Source: JARRQJ01 sp963761035
GTDB taxonomy: Bacteria; Pseudomonadota; Gammaproteobacteria; DRLM01
Direction of reading: 5' to 3'
Assembly: GCA_963761035.1 (NCBI GenBank)
Contig: CAVXFH010000002.1
Location: 2,294,001-2,358,000 of the forward strand
DNA: 64,000 nucleotides
Made by a program: the position numbers and the translations under genes. How positions within the stretch are numbered: the first letter of the stretch is position 1; the number at the start of each line of letters is the position of its first letter. The notes under the pieces are model-generated. The model was not told the DNA's origin. It searched no databases and worked only from the letters and a program-made list of their open reading frames with translations. Positions 45,922 to 55,025 of this stretch are shown in pieces.

Positions 45922-46862
45922 GATGCGACAAGCCGTGATTTCCACGCCCGCAGGCGGGGCCGTATCTCTTTTTCATGTAGGAATCGCGGCAGAGGATAGG
46001 CGAAATCAAACATTCTGGCGACTGCAATATAAATCCTGATTCTCTCAAGCAGAGAGGGGAGCCCTAGAACGTATTGGTAATTCATTCTGCAGAGAAAACG
46101 TTTTCCCTCCCGCCGGATCAACTCTCGATCCTTTTCCGGCACATGCTCGCAGAGGATATCGAGCAATTCAAGGCTGTCTTCACACCAATAAATCACTTTG
46201 GCCGCCGATCCCATATTTTCATCGTGAACCTGAAATCCCGCCTTGACATCCTCCAAATCAACCCTGCCGAACTGGGCGGCGAGCCTGACCTCCGCCATGA
46301 CATCTTGGAAAAGGTTGTGCTTCGAGCTCATCCCTCCAATAGCACGCAGATGCCCGGTATTGAACAAGGTACTGCATACATACATGGTGATTTTATTATT
46401 GAACCATGAAAGTAAAAAATCCGTCATTGAAAGCCCTGCTGCCTCATTCCGGCGCTCAAAGAGGATTCTTCCGGTCTTATCGATTATTCGCGTGCCAGTG
46501 CGGATAATGCCGGCGTCCGGGTTTTTCTGCGCGGCTTGCATGCAAGTGGAGATGAAGTCGGAATCTATATGGTCGTCGTCAAAAAATAAATGGAAATAGT
46601 CGCCGCGGGCCTGTTCCAGGCAGAAATTGAAGTTATTGTTGGCGCCGATATTGACGGGCTGCCTGAAATAACGGAGGCGGGGATCAGTGAATTCTTTGAC
46701 AAGCTGCTCGGTGGTGTCCGTAGAGCAGTTGTCTGAAACCAGGATCTCAAGATTTGGGTAGTCTTGCCCAAGAGCGCCGGCTATTGCATTCCTTAAATAA
46801 AGGTGGGCCCGGTTGTAAGTGGGTATGGCGATAGTAACCAAAGGTTGGAAGTTTGTTCCCAT
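45918..46862 (-). CDS. Glycosyltransferase family 2
   Basis: The intact 314-residue GT2 enzyme has the N-terminal strand VTIAIPTYNRAHLYLRNAI, LEILVSDNCSTDTTEQL, and the metal-binding DxD region YFHLFFDDDHIDSDF near residue 95. A probable base region (QDVMAEVRLAAQFG) precedes a C-terminal helical tail that may sit on the membrane. It is the first gene of a two-gene minus-strand operon with the WcaL-like GT4, coupled by ATGA overlap. It is divergent from the AsnB-like gene at 47032 across a 169-base gap that must contain both promoters. Confidence 0.88.
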   Translation of the reverse strand: MGTNFQPLVTIAIPTYNRAHLYLRNAIAGALGQDYPNLEILVSDNCSTDTTEQLVKEFTDPRLRYFRQPVNIGANNNFNFCLEQARGDYFHLFFDDDHIDSDFISTCMQAAQKNPDAGIIRTGTRIIDKTGRILFERRNEAAGLSMTDFLLSWFNNKITMYVCSTLFNTGHLRAIGGMSSKHNLFQDVMAEVRLAAQFGRVDLEDVKAGFQVHDENMGSAAKVIYWCEDSLELLDILCEHVPEKDRELIRREGKRFLCRMNYQYVLGLPSLLERIRIYIAVARMFDFAYPLPRFLHEKEIRPRLRAWKSRLVAS

Positions 46863-47031
46863 ATCGAGGCGGCAATTTCATTTGCTAAGGCTCAGTTGTT
46901 ATCGGCAGGTCGGCGGTTTTATAGCTTATTATCTTGATTCTATTTGACGGGCCTTCTCGATCACAGAACAACATTCTAATGAAAACGCTGATATTCTAAT
47001 ACAATTTAGATGTGGCCGGTAGACTGATGAA

Positions 47032-48768
47032 ATGTCAAAACTGATTTATTTGTGCGCGCGACCCGGCATGAGAATGCCTTTGTCGAGGAGGGATCTGGAG
47101 TACCTCTCGACGAGGCTTTGCCCGGACAATATTAATCCGCGTTCTTCATTAGTTCTTGAAGGCGACGATATTCTGGTGGGGGTGTTCAATCCGGTACCGG
47201 ACTTGCCGGTGCATGGTTACAGCGTGTGCCTGGGAGCATTTTTCGATAATCAGACGGATTGGTGGCAGCCGGGAGCGAAGGTGCCGGATGGAAGTTATGC
47301 GCTATTCCGGGGGAATGGCGCAACTGTGGAACTGGTCAGCGATATGGTCGCTTCGCGCACCATTTGGTACGTGAAGACCGATGATCTCTTTATCGCCTCT
47401 ACCTCGCAGCGAGCGATTGTGACCTGTCTTGGCAGTTATGAGCCTAATGATTCGACATATCCCTGGATGTTGTCCTCCGGAACCCTGGGGCCGGGGCTAT
47501 CCTGGGACCGGCGCATTCGTAGTGTGCCGGGCGATACGCGGCTGGTACTGGACAGGCGGTCTTGGGAAATAAAGTTGTTCCAGAGACCAGTTGAATTCAA
47601 GGCGCTGGAGTTGCCGCAGGAAGAGCATGAGCGTCGCCTGCAAGAGGCGATTGAAGAGACATTTGCGCATATCGACATAGATTTAAGCCACTGGATTTTG
47701 CCGTTATCCGGTGGTTATGACAGCCGGGCGATTCTGCTGATGTTGAAGGATCGTACTGGGTTAAGGGCGATCACCTGGGGGTTACGGTCGGCGTTAAAGG
47801 ATCAACGTAGTGATGCCTGGGTGGCGCGGAAACTGGCCGGGTATTCTGGAGTGCCGCACGAGTATTTTGAGACTGATCTGTCCGATGAGCCGATAGAGAC
47901 ATTATTCCAAAGATTTCTGGTGGCCGGAGAGGGACGGACGGATCATATTTCCGGCTATATGGATGGCTTTGCCATCTGGAAGTACTTATATGAGTCGGAT
48001 TGTCGCGGTGTCATTCGGGGAGATGAGGCCTTTGGTTGGCAGGTGGCTTCTAAGATATCTTCAGTTCGCCGTAGCTTAGGTATGTTTGTTTTATCGGATT
48101 ATTCTAATTTGAACGATGTAAATATGGCTGTTTGTCAGCAAGAATTCCCCTCTCGTATGAATTTGGCGCGAGATGAAACCTTGGAGACCTGGCGGGATCG
48201 GCTGTATCAAGTCTTTCGTACGCAATATGTGCTTGCTGCATTGAATGACCTCAAGTGCGCTTATCTTGAAGTCATTAATCCATTGCTTTCCAGAAGAATT
48301 CTGGAGCAGGTTCGGCTGATGCCTGATTCGTTGAGGACTGAAAAGCGGCTTTTCAGAAACATCGTGCATCGCATGAGCCCCAAAATTCCCTTTGCGGACA
48401 ATTCAGCCATCGCATCATCAACCGATATCCTACGAGATCTCAGAGTAACCGAATGTATCCGCCAGGTGCTGGGGTCGGATGCGGCGCGGACGCTGTTATC
48501 TGATTACGCCGTGGAATTCGTCATGAAAAATATCCAAGGTGGTAAAGGGCGTGGTGGCCGTTCACGACGGGGAGCGCTAAAATCGCACATTAAAGATATC
48601 TTTCCAGAAACGTTGGTGGTTGGTATTAAAGGCTTACGCTCCAAAATTCAGCGAGAATCTGACCATCTGGATATGGATATCAATATTTTGGCTTTCCGAG
48701 AGTATATAATTTATAAAATGAACGGTATGCTCCGAGAAGACGCTAGCGTTGCTTTAATTGATAGCTAG
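47032..48768 (+). CDS. Asparagine-synthase-like protein lacking the glutaminase cysteine
   Basis: The 578-residue protein has a C-terminal synthetase-like PP-loop (WILPLSGGYDSRAILLML near residue 223), then LRAITWGLRSALKDQRSDAW and RGDEAFGW. The N-terminal half follows the Ntn fold (DGSYALFRGNGATVELVSD; DLFIASTSQRAIV), but the chain begins MSKLIYLC rather than MC, so the catalytic Cys2 is absent. Such proteins cannot hydrolyse glutamine; some relatives, such as beta-lactam synthetase, adenylate a carboxylate and use another nucleophile. It may form an amide on a glycan or peptide with a different amine. It is distinct from the complete AsnB at 4561. Confidence 0.75.
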   Translation: MSKLIYLCARPGMRMPLSRRDLEYLSTRLCPDNINPRSSLVLEGDDILVGVFNPVPDLPVHGYSVCLGAFFDNQTDWWQPGAKVPDGSYALFRGNGATVELVSDMVASRTIWYVKTDDLFIASTSQRAIVTCLGSYEPNDSTYPWMLSSGTLGPGLSWDRRIRSVPGDTRLVLDRRSWEIKLFQRPVEFKALELPQEEHERRLQEAIEETFAHIDIDLSHWILPLSGGYDSRAILLMLKDRTGLRAITWGLRSALKDQRSDAWVARKLAGYSGVPHEYFETDLSDEPIETLFQRFLVAGEGRTDHISGYMDGFAIWKYLYESDCRGVIRGDEAFGWQVASKISSVRRSLGMFVLSDYSNLNDVNMAVCQQEFPSRMNLARDETLETWRDRLYQVFRTQYVLAALNDLKCAYLEVINPLLSRRILEQVRLMPDSLRTEKRLFRNIVHRMSPKIPFADNSAIASSTDILRDLRVTECIRQVLGSDAARTLLSDYAVEFVMKNIQGGKGRGGRSRRGALKSHIKDIFPETLVVGIKGLRSKIQRESDHLDMDINILAFREYIIYKMNGMLREDASVALIDS

Positions 48769-49235
48769 AACCTGTCTCAAAATCACGTAATGGGCGAAAT
48801 CTCATATCATTGTCTTCCTGCTAAGGCTGAATGACCAACACTGGGATCAATCATCCACTAAGCGCAGACTCTCCGATGCGATCTTCAGTAATTGGTATAG
48901 TCGAGTGCTGCGGAACGAGTGTCTCGGAATTTGAAATGGCCCAGTCGATTTCTCTGGAATGGAATAGAGGGGTGTCGAGAAATATTACAAAGATTCCGCA
49001 TGCAGAGAATCATATCTCCAATACTTATTGATACCTATCATATATTTACTAGTATCTACAGGAAGTTACCATATATAACTGACTGTTTGCCCGCTGGTTG
49101 GTACATATTGTGCTGCTATAATAGTTAAAATCAAACTTACCTGTTTAAAGTTCATAAGGAAGAGATAGCGTTCGACTGAAGGGATTCATTCGGTGTGAAG
49201 AACTATTCCAAATACACCTAGATGAGTTCCGGTTA
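48769..49235 (+). promoter_or_regulatory. Leader of the initiating transferase gene, with extended -10 promoter
   Basis: The 467-base gap has no supportable gene. TGCTATAAT at 49114-49122 is an extended -10 element, with only a weak -35 (TGGTTG around 49095). It would start transcription about 110 bases before the gene at 49236. GAACCTGTCTCAAAATC just after the preceding stop resembles the end of some IS elements, and the following 80 bases may be IS debris, but I cannot support a family. Confidence 0.45.
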
Positions 49236-50699
49236 ATGTTGGATAAAGTGAATGCGGATTATCTGTCCCCAAAGAAGACGGACAGTGCAATAAAGCTAGC
49301 GGGAGGGTTGGTGCGACCATTTAACTCCAGGATTGCGATTTTCTCCAAGGTCGTTGACGCTGTGACCATTGGGTTTTCGCTGTGGCTGGTCATGGCCATT
49401 AGCGGCCAGGGGTTGTCATCCGAATTTAGCTTCGTGGTCGCCTGCGCCATCGGACTGTTTTATTTCTTCGCCCGGGTATACAACCTTTACCGCTCTTGGC
49501 GCGGCTCCGCCATGCGAGAAGAGGTGACGCGTCTGTGGTTGGCATGGTTTGGTACGACCCTTGGGCTGTTAGCATTCGCCTATATTACCAAGACCTCGGA
49601 AGAGTACTCACGTCGCGTTATCCTGAGCTGGTTTGTCCTCACACCGTTGTTGCTCACCCTGTGGCGGGGCGTGATGCAGATTGTGGCCGGTTTTATGCGC
49701 GAGCGGGGTATAAATACCCGCAATGTCGCTATCGTCGGCGCCAGGGATCTGGGGGCGGAAGTTGCGCGCATTATCCTCGAATCTCCCTGGATGGGAATGT
49801 GCCCTATTGGTTTTTTTGACGATCGTAAGCCCACAGGCTCACGGCCGCTTGCTCAGGAGCCGGTGCAAGTGATAGGTACGCTGGATACTCTGGTCAAGAT
49901 GACGCGGGAAGGCAAGGTTGATTTAATCTATATAGCCCTGCCGTTGCGAGCCGAGGAGCGAATCCGGCATTTGCTCACCAAACTGTCCGACACGACGGCT
50001 TCTGTCTATATCGTGCCGGATATTTTTGTTTCTGATTTGATGAATGCCAATTGGAGCAACATCGGCGATCTGCCGACAGTGGGGGTCTTTGAGACCCCGT
50101 TCTACGGGGTGGATGGCTGGTTGAAGCGCGCCGAGGACTTTGTGCTCGCCAGCGTGATCCTGTCCATCGTGGCTATTCCCATGGCTCTAATCGCCCTCGG
50201 AATCAAACTTTCCTCGCCGGGACCGGCCATTTTCAAGCAACGCCGTTATGGTCTACACGGAAATTATTTTGAGGTATGGAAGTTTCGTACGATGAATGTC
50301 TCCGAGGACGGCGGCGAGGTACAGCAGGCGCGGCGAAGCGATAACCGGGTTACCGCATTTGGCGCCTTCCTGCGCAAGACTTCCCTGGATGAGCTGCCGC
50401 AGTTCATCAATGTCCTGCAGGGAAGTATGTCTATCGTCGGGCCCCGCCCCCATGCCGTAGTTCACAACGAGCAGTATCGTAAGCTGATTAATGGTTACAT
50501 GCTGCGACATAAGGTCAAGCCCGGTATTACCGGTCTGGCGCAGGTGAACGGCTGGCGCGGAGAGACTGATACCTTGGACAAAATGCAGCGGCGCGTGGAA
50601 TACGACCTTGACTACATCCGCAATTGGTCCCTGTGGCTGGATCTCAAGATTATCTTTTTGACCATGTTCAGGGGATTTGTCGGGAAGAACGCCTATTAA
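49236..50699 (+). CDS. wcaJ: Undecaprenyl-phosphate sugar phosphotransferase (WcaJ-type)
   Basis: The 487-residue polyprenyl-phosphate hexose-1-phosphate transferase starts polysaccharide repeat-unit synthesis. It has four N-terminal membrane segments (VVDAVTIGFSLWLVMAISG and onward), a CoA-binding-like domain (NVAIVGARDLGAEVARIIL, residues 167-285), a membrane re-entrant helix (DFVLASVILSIVAIPMALIALG), and the catalytic bacterial sugar transferase domain (FKQRRYGLHGNYFEVWKFRTM; TSLDELPQFINVLQGSMSIVGPRP; KPGITGLAQVNGWRG). Catalytic Asp-Glu are in DELPQ. The frame is complete. It is the only initiating transferase in the window, so it probably starts the exopolysaccharide built by the upstream glycosyltransferases. 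Confidence 0.92.
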   Translation: MLDKVNADYLSPKKTDSAIKLAGGLVRPFNSRIAIFSKVVDAVTIGFSLWLVMAISGQGLSSEFSFVVACAIGLFYFFARVYNLYRSWRGSAMREEVTRLWLAWFGTTLGLLAFAYITKTSEEYSRRVILSWFVLTPLLLTLWRGVMQIVAGFMRERGINTRNVAIVGARDLGAEVARIILESPWMGMCPIGFFDDRKPTGSRPLAQEPVQVIGTLDTLVKMTREGKVDLIYIALPLRAEERIRHLLTKLSDTTASVYIVPDIFVSDLMNANWSNIGDLPTVGVFETPFYGVDGWLKRAEDFVLASVILSIVAIPMALIALGIKLSSPGPAIFKQRRYGLHGNYFEVWKFRTMNVSEDGGEVQQARRSDNRVTAFGAFLRKTSLDELPQFINVLQGSMSIVGPRPHAVVHNEQYRKLINGYMLRHKVKPGITGLAQVNGWRGETDTLDKMQRRVEYDLDYIRNWSLWLDLKIIFLTMFRGFVGKNAY

Positions 50700-50799
50700 G
50701 AAAGCATCAGGCGCGAGAAATGGTTCTGGCGGTCAATTAACGTTGAATCGCGCAGCGCAAAGGGCGGCACCGCCATTAATTCCCCGTATCTAACACCCC

Positions 50800-52479
50800 T
50801 TACTCATCGTCGGAGAAGTTGTACGATAGATCCTGATCGGGTGCTTGCAGAAAATAACCTTGGATATAATCGACGTTGCATTGCCACAACATGGACATCT
50901 TACTGGCGTCTTGGACAAAGGTGGCGATAGTCTGAGTACCCATGTCGTGGGCGGTTTGCACGACGGCTCTTACCATGGCCTGGCTCTTGGGATCGCCGGA
51001 TAAATTGTCGACGAAGGCGCCGGCGAGTTTTACGAAATTGACATGTAACTGCTCGAGGCAATCCAGAGATTGCGTGTCAGATCCGAAGTGTCCTAGGGCC
51101 GTGCGGCAATGGAGCTGTTTGAGACCGCTGATAAATTGCTTGGCGCTATCCATGCGATGAAGAATATAGGCTTCCTTGATTTCAAAGATGAGCTTATCAC
51201 CGGGTAGGTGAAGCTCTTGAAGTTGTTCCGCGATCCAAGACAGCAGGGAGTGGTCGCAGACGCTGTCCTCCGAAAGTTTTACCAATAGGCTAATTTCTTT
51301 ATTTTTCTCGTGCTGTTTGACCAAGGTTTGCATCGCCGCGCGGATGATCCAGCGATCGATGTCGAGCATGAGCCCGGCGCTTTCCGCGGCGGGCATGAAA
51401 TTCGCCGGCGGTACTTCCTCCCCGGTGGCGCCGATCATGCGGGTGAGGACTTCGTAGTTCTCCGCAGGTTGCGCGTGTAATGGGACGATGGGTTGATACA
51501 CCAGACGGAAGCGGTCCTCTGACAAGGCCATGCGAATATTTTGTGCCATCTCGAGGTTGCCGCTATCCGTTCTGGACATTAATTTCGCAACGGCAAGAGG
51601 TTCACTTGGGGGGTTGACCGCTGTGTTGTGTTGTTGCGCTATTCCCGCAAATGAGCCGTGTTTTGCCGGGGCATGGAGTTCCGAACTTATGGTGATGGAG
51701 ACTTGCGCGCATTGTTGATCATTGATATGGGCCACCATGGCCTCCACCTTTACCGCAAACGGTTTATCATCGCCATCCAGCAAGCGCAGGTCCGCTCTAT
51801 CGGAGAGATTTTTCCCGCTTTCCACTTCCTTTATCAATGCCTCGAAACGTTGCCGGTCATCGGGATGGGCAAGGGCGAGAATATTTAGGCTGTTTTTCGC
51901 TTTGCTATTGTTAATTAGTCGATCGAAGCCGGGATTGGAATATAGAACCTTGCCGTTGCGTATGCAGGCAATGGCGTTGATCGATGACCCGAGCAGGGTC
52001 TGGCAGCGGCGTTCGCTTTCACGAAACATTTTCTCGTAGTACTGTCGGGCGCGTCGTTGTGCGACATGGTGTAGTTCCCGCTGTACTGTCAGTTGTAAAT
52101 GATCGATTTTATCCTTCTTTATCAAGGAACAGGCGCCGCAGCGCAAGACTTCGGTGCGATAATCCTCTTCGACCTGTTCGCTTATTACGATAAGCGGAAT
52201 TTCCATTTTGGCATGAGCCAGTAATGCCAGCGCCTGCTTGGGATTGAAATTCGCAAGGGAATGCGAGGATATGATCAGATCCCATTCTTGTTTCTTGAGA
52301 GCGGCCTGAAATTCCAGGGGCGATTTAATCCGCGCGGCGGTGACGGCGTAGCCTATCTCGCGCATATGATTAATAATAGATTGTGCCTCGGAGGCGGATT
52401 CCTCCAAGATCAACAAGCGTAATATGCTTTGGCCATTGGTTTGAGGCTTGATGGCCAGCCCGGTTTGTCCCTCAGCCAC
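50800..52479 (-). CDS. Degenerate REC-PAS-EAL protein (FimX-like c-di-GMP effector)
   Basis: The 559-residue cytoplasmic protein starts with a receiver-like fold (LRLLILEESASEAQSII; WDLIISSHSLANF) lacking the phosphorylatable Asp, which is replaced by a Ser-containing ISSHS loop. A PAS domain follows (LLGSSINAIACIRNGKVLYSN, residues 155-265), then a C-terminal EAL domain from about residue 310. The EAL signature is EVLTR; the metal-binding Asn/Asp positions are altered (LVKLSEDS for VNLS, LGHFGSD for DDFG, ATFVQD for AEGVE), while QGYF near the end remains. It is therefore probably a c-di-GMP binder rather than a phosphodiesterase, as in FimX. The gene is convergent with wcaJ. Confidence 0.8.
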   Translation of the reverse strand: MAEGQTGLAIKPQTNGQSILRLLILEESASEAQSIINHMREIGYAVTAARIKSPLEFQAALKKQEWDLIISSHSLANFNPKQALALLAHAKMEIPLIVISEQVEEDYRTEVLRCGACSLIKKDKIDHLQLTVQRELHHVAQRRARQYYEKMFRESERRCQTLLGSSINAIACIRNGKVLYSNPGFDRLINNSKAKNSLNILALAHPDDRQRFEALIKEVESGKNLSDRADLRLLDGDDKPFAVKVEAMVAHINDQQCAQVSITISSELHAPAKHGSFAGIAQQHNTAVNPPSEPLAVAKLMSRTDSGNLEMAQNIRMALSEDRFRLVYQPIVPLHAQPAENYEVLTRMIGATGEEVPPANFMPAAESAGLMLDIDRWIIRAAMQTLVKQHEKNKEISLLVKLSEDSVCDHSLLSWIAEQLQELHLPGDKLIFEIKEAYILHRMDSAKQFISGLKQLHCRTALGHFGSDTQSLDCLEQLHVNFVKLAGAFVDNLSGDPKSQAMVRAVVQTAHDMGTQTIATFVQDASKMSMLWQCNVDYIQGYFLQAPDQDLSYNFSDDE

Positions 52480-52682
52480 TCGTTTCTCCTGATACGATGT
52501 TGCTCAGCCGCCGGCAGTGTTCGTCTGTCCATGCCCGCTTACCCGGTAAAAATATCGGCCGGGTGCCGATAAACATAAGTATATTGACCAACCTGTCATC
52601 CTTTGCTTGTATAGTTATTATTCAGGTAATAAGTTTGTAGGTAATAAGTTTGCAGCCCCTGTGGGCAATTGGGAGGCCGAGA

Positions 52683-53222
52683 ATGCAAGAAGTAGTTGTG
52701 AGGCAGGAAAATCAAGCGGATGCCGATGCAATCGCTGTTGTGAATCAATGTGCTTTTGGCGGCGATGCGGAAGCCCAGTTGGTGGCTGCCGTGAGGAAAT
52801 CGAAGAGTTTTATTCCCGAACTGTCCTTGGTTGCGGAAATTGGCGAGCGTATGGCGGGACACATCCTGTTGTTCCGTGCTTATCTTGATCGGGATGGCAA
52901 GCAAGAGGAGATCCTGGCCTTGGCCCCCATGTCGGTGGTGCCGTCTCAGTCACATCGCGGAATCGGTTCGGCCCTGTTGGAGACGGTTACGGCCAAGGCA
53001 GCCAGTCTGGGTTATAAGGCCATCGTCGTGATCGGTCACCCCAATTATTATCGACGCTTCGATTTCGGAAAGGCGGCAAAATGGGGAATTCGCTGCTCGT
53101 TGCCCGTGCCGGAAGACTCTATTACGGCAAAGGAATTGGTGTCCGGCGCCTTGGACGGGGGTGGTTTATTGCGCTATCCGCCCGAGTTTAGCCGGTTGTT
53201 TAAACAGCCGGGCCCTAATTAA
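52683..53222 (+). CDS. GNAT-family N-acetyltransferase (YhbS-like)
   Basis: The protein of 179 residues starts at ATG 52683 with GGAGG about 7 bases upstream; the in-frame ATG at 52650 is not needed. It shows the GNAT fold: VNQCAFGG in the first helices, ILALAPMSVVPSQSHRGIGSALLETV near residues 78-103 with the acetyl-CoA loop QSHRGIG, and IVVIGHPNYYRRFDF near residue 117, characteristic of YhbS-type enzymes. The substrate is unknown. It is divergent from the EAL gene. Confidence 0.85.
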   Translation: MQEVVVRQENQADADAIAVVNQCAFGGDAEAQLVAAVRKSKSFIPELSLVAEIGERMAGHILLFRAYLDRDGKQEEILALAPMSVVPSQSHRGIGSALLETVTAKAASLGYKAIVVIGHPNYYRRFDFGKAAKWGIRCSLPVPEDSITAKELVSGALDGGGLLRYPPEFSRLFKQPGPN

Positions 53223-53302
53223 TTCCACAATTCGCCGTATAGACGGGCGGTTCAGCAAGCTGCCTCACCTCGCCTGCGTTGGCAAAGCTATTACGGGCAG
53301 GT

Positions 53303-54934
53303 TCATGTGACCTGAGAGAACTGAAAGCGACTGTATATCCGGTTTGTTTCCAGGTACTTGACCAATCGCAGGCGCTGTTCCCGCTGGTTCATCTTGAGCG
53401 ATACGATATCGTTGACGTGATAGAGGAAGGCGGGGACAATTAAGCTCGCCGGTTGGCGGGTTGCCTTGAGTTCGGGCAAGTACAGGCCTTGCAAATAATC
53501 ACGCCCGGTTTCTTCTTCGCTATAGACGCGGATAGCTACGGGGGCTGCGTCTGGAACTAACAGTTGAATGCCGAATTCTATCCTGTGTTCGCCTCGTGTC
53601 TTGAACCATCGGATGACGGCGATATTCCAGGCTTGTCCCGACTGGTGAGTGTTGCGTAAGGCCAGCAGTTCCCCGACACGCATTTTATCCACTCCGGATG
53701 CCTCCGAGGTTATGCCGGCTCCGCCGGCGCTCTCATTGAGTAGCATACAGCGGTAAGCAACTACCCCATTGGCGTCATTGGAACCATTCGTCGGCGCGTT
53801 TATGCCCTGCTCATTGGCCGCGGGACGCTGACTGAAACTGGCGGTTTCGTTAGCCGCGACACGGGTACTCCCGCCAAGTAATTGATAGCTGGCGCTAAGT
53901 CCGAAGACCAGTTCTGCAGGTTCCCTATTTCTCGGGAATCGAGTTAAAGCCCGTTTGGACCGCACGGCCCAGGTGGTGAGTAGGTGCCCCAGCAAATCTT
54001 TCCACAATAAGGCGGTTTGTTGCCCGCGCGGCGTCGTTTCGGGCTCGGGACACGCGGGAGGACTTTGCGATAATAATCCTCGCAAGGTTTGGAGCAAGGC
54101 GGTGGTATCTAAGAGTCGACAGTCTCTAGGGCGGGAAACGGCACCGTTAACGAAATAAACCGGTGGTGTATCTCCTTCCAGGTCAACGACGCAGACATTC
54201 GATGGTTTATCGATATGATCGGCTGAGTTGAGCCGGCATTGCGGGGCCCATTGCTCCAGGGAAGCATAGACTTGGAAAATATCCTGTTGCGACAAGCGAT
54301 TGGGGTCGGCCAGGGCGAATAACAATATTTGTTTATATTGCGCTTCTATTGTGGTTTCTTGACCGTGATGCCGGCAAGGATCCATGACGGCGTTTTTTTG
54401 TACGCCCATGCGTTCGGCTGATTCATAGAGCCTATGGGCAGCGTGCCACAGACCGTGTGCAGCGGGCCGATAAGATTGATAGCCGGCCAACAGGATTTGC
54501 CCGAGTAAATGCAGTCTGCGGTGAAGACTAACGGCAAGAAGCGAAAGATTCTGGCGTAATCGATGCCGGTTAAGCAGTTCATCGCTGATTCGTTGATAGC
54601 CCCTAGCCATTTCCGCCTGGATAGCATGGAGCAAGGTGGCCATGTTGTTTGCTTTGGGCGAGAGCGGCAAGGTTGCGCCTATAAAATGCCGCGTTAACGT
54701 CTCACTCAGATATGAGATAGGGCTGCGAAATAACTCCAGCACCTTGAAGCGCTGTTGATATGGAAATTCCATGACGTTGATTTCCGTCAACGCGTTGAAT
54801 ATCAGACGGCAGGTTTCACCTACATTCGCCAGAGGCAGGTCGGCGATCCATCTTTTGACAGCCGGGATACTGACATCGAAGGCACATGGCTTGGCTTCCC
54901 ATTGGGATCCCAACGGGTTAACGGTAATTGACAT
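53303..54934 (-). CDS. Conserved hypothetical protein with PilZ-like C-terminal region
   Basis: I do not recognise the first 400 residues of this 543-residue protein. They are mostly helical, with a Pro-rich strip near residue 280 (PPACPEPETTPRGQQ). The last 120 residues (MRVGELLALRNTHQSGQAW, NIAVIRWFKTRGEHRIEFGIQLL, AAPVAIRVYSEE) resemble a PilZ-type beta-barrel, without a clear RxxxR motif. There is no signal peptide. With the degenerate EAL gene and the separate PilZ protein nearby, a c-di-GMP-related role is possible but inferred. Confidence 0.6.
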   Translation of the reverse strand: MSITVNPLGSQWEAKPCAFDVSIPAVKRWIADLPLANVGETCRLIFNALTEINVMEFPYQQRFKVLELFRSPISYLSETLTRHFIGATLPLSPKANNMATLLHAIQAEMARGYQRISDELLNRHRLRQNLSLLAVSLHRRLHLLGQILLAGYQSYRPAAHGLWHAAHRLYESAERMGVQKNAVMDPCRHHGQETTIEAQYKQILLFALADPNRLSQQDIFQVYASLEQWAPQCRLNSADHIDKPSNVCVVDLEGDTPPVYFVNGAVSRPRDCRLLDTTALLQTLRGLLSQSPPACPEPETTPRGQQTALLWKDLLGHLLTTWAVRSKRALTRFPRNREPAELVFGLSASYQLLGGSTRVAANETASFSQRPAANEQGINAPTNGSNDANGVVAYRCMLLNESAGGAGITSEASGVDKMRVGELLALRNTHQSGQAWNIAVIRWFKTRGEHRIEFGIQLLVPDAAPVAIRVYSEEETGRDYLQGLYLPELKATRQPASLIVPAFLYHVNDIVSLKMNQREQRLRLVKYLETNRIYSRFQFSQVT

Positions 54935-55025
54935 CGCGCATCCTCCCTCGTTTTACCTTAGTGCATCCATGCACTGGGCGCGAACAGCATGCGATCTGGC
55001 GAGGCGATTGTAGCAAATTGTCGCT

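Noticed and set aside
48769..49035. An IS element between the AsnB-like gene and wcaJ
   Set aside because: A GAACCTGTCTCAAAATC-like end is present, but no partner end or transposase sequence could be confirmed.
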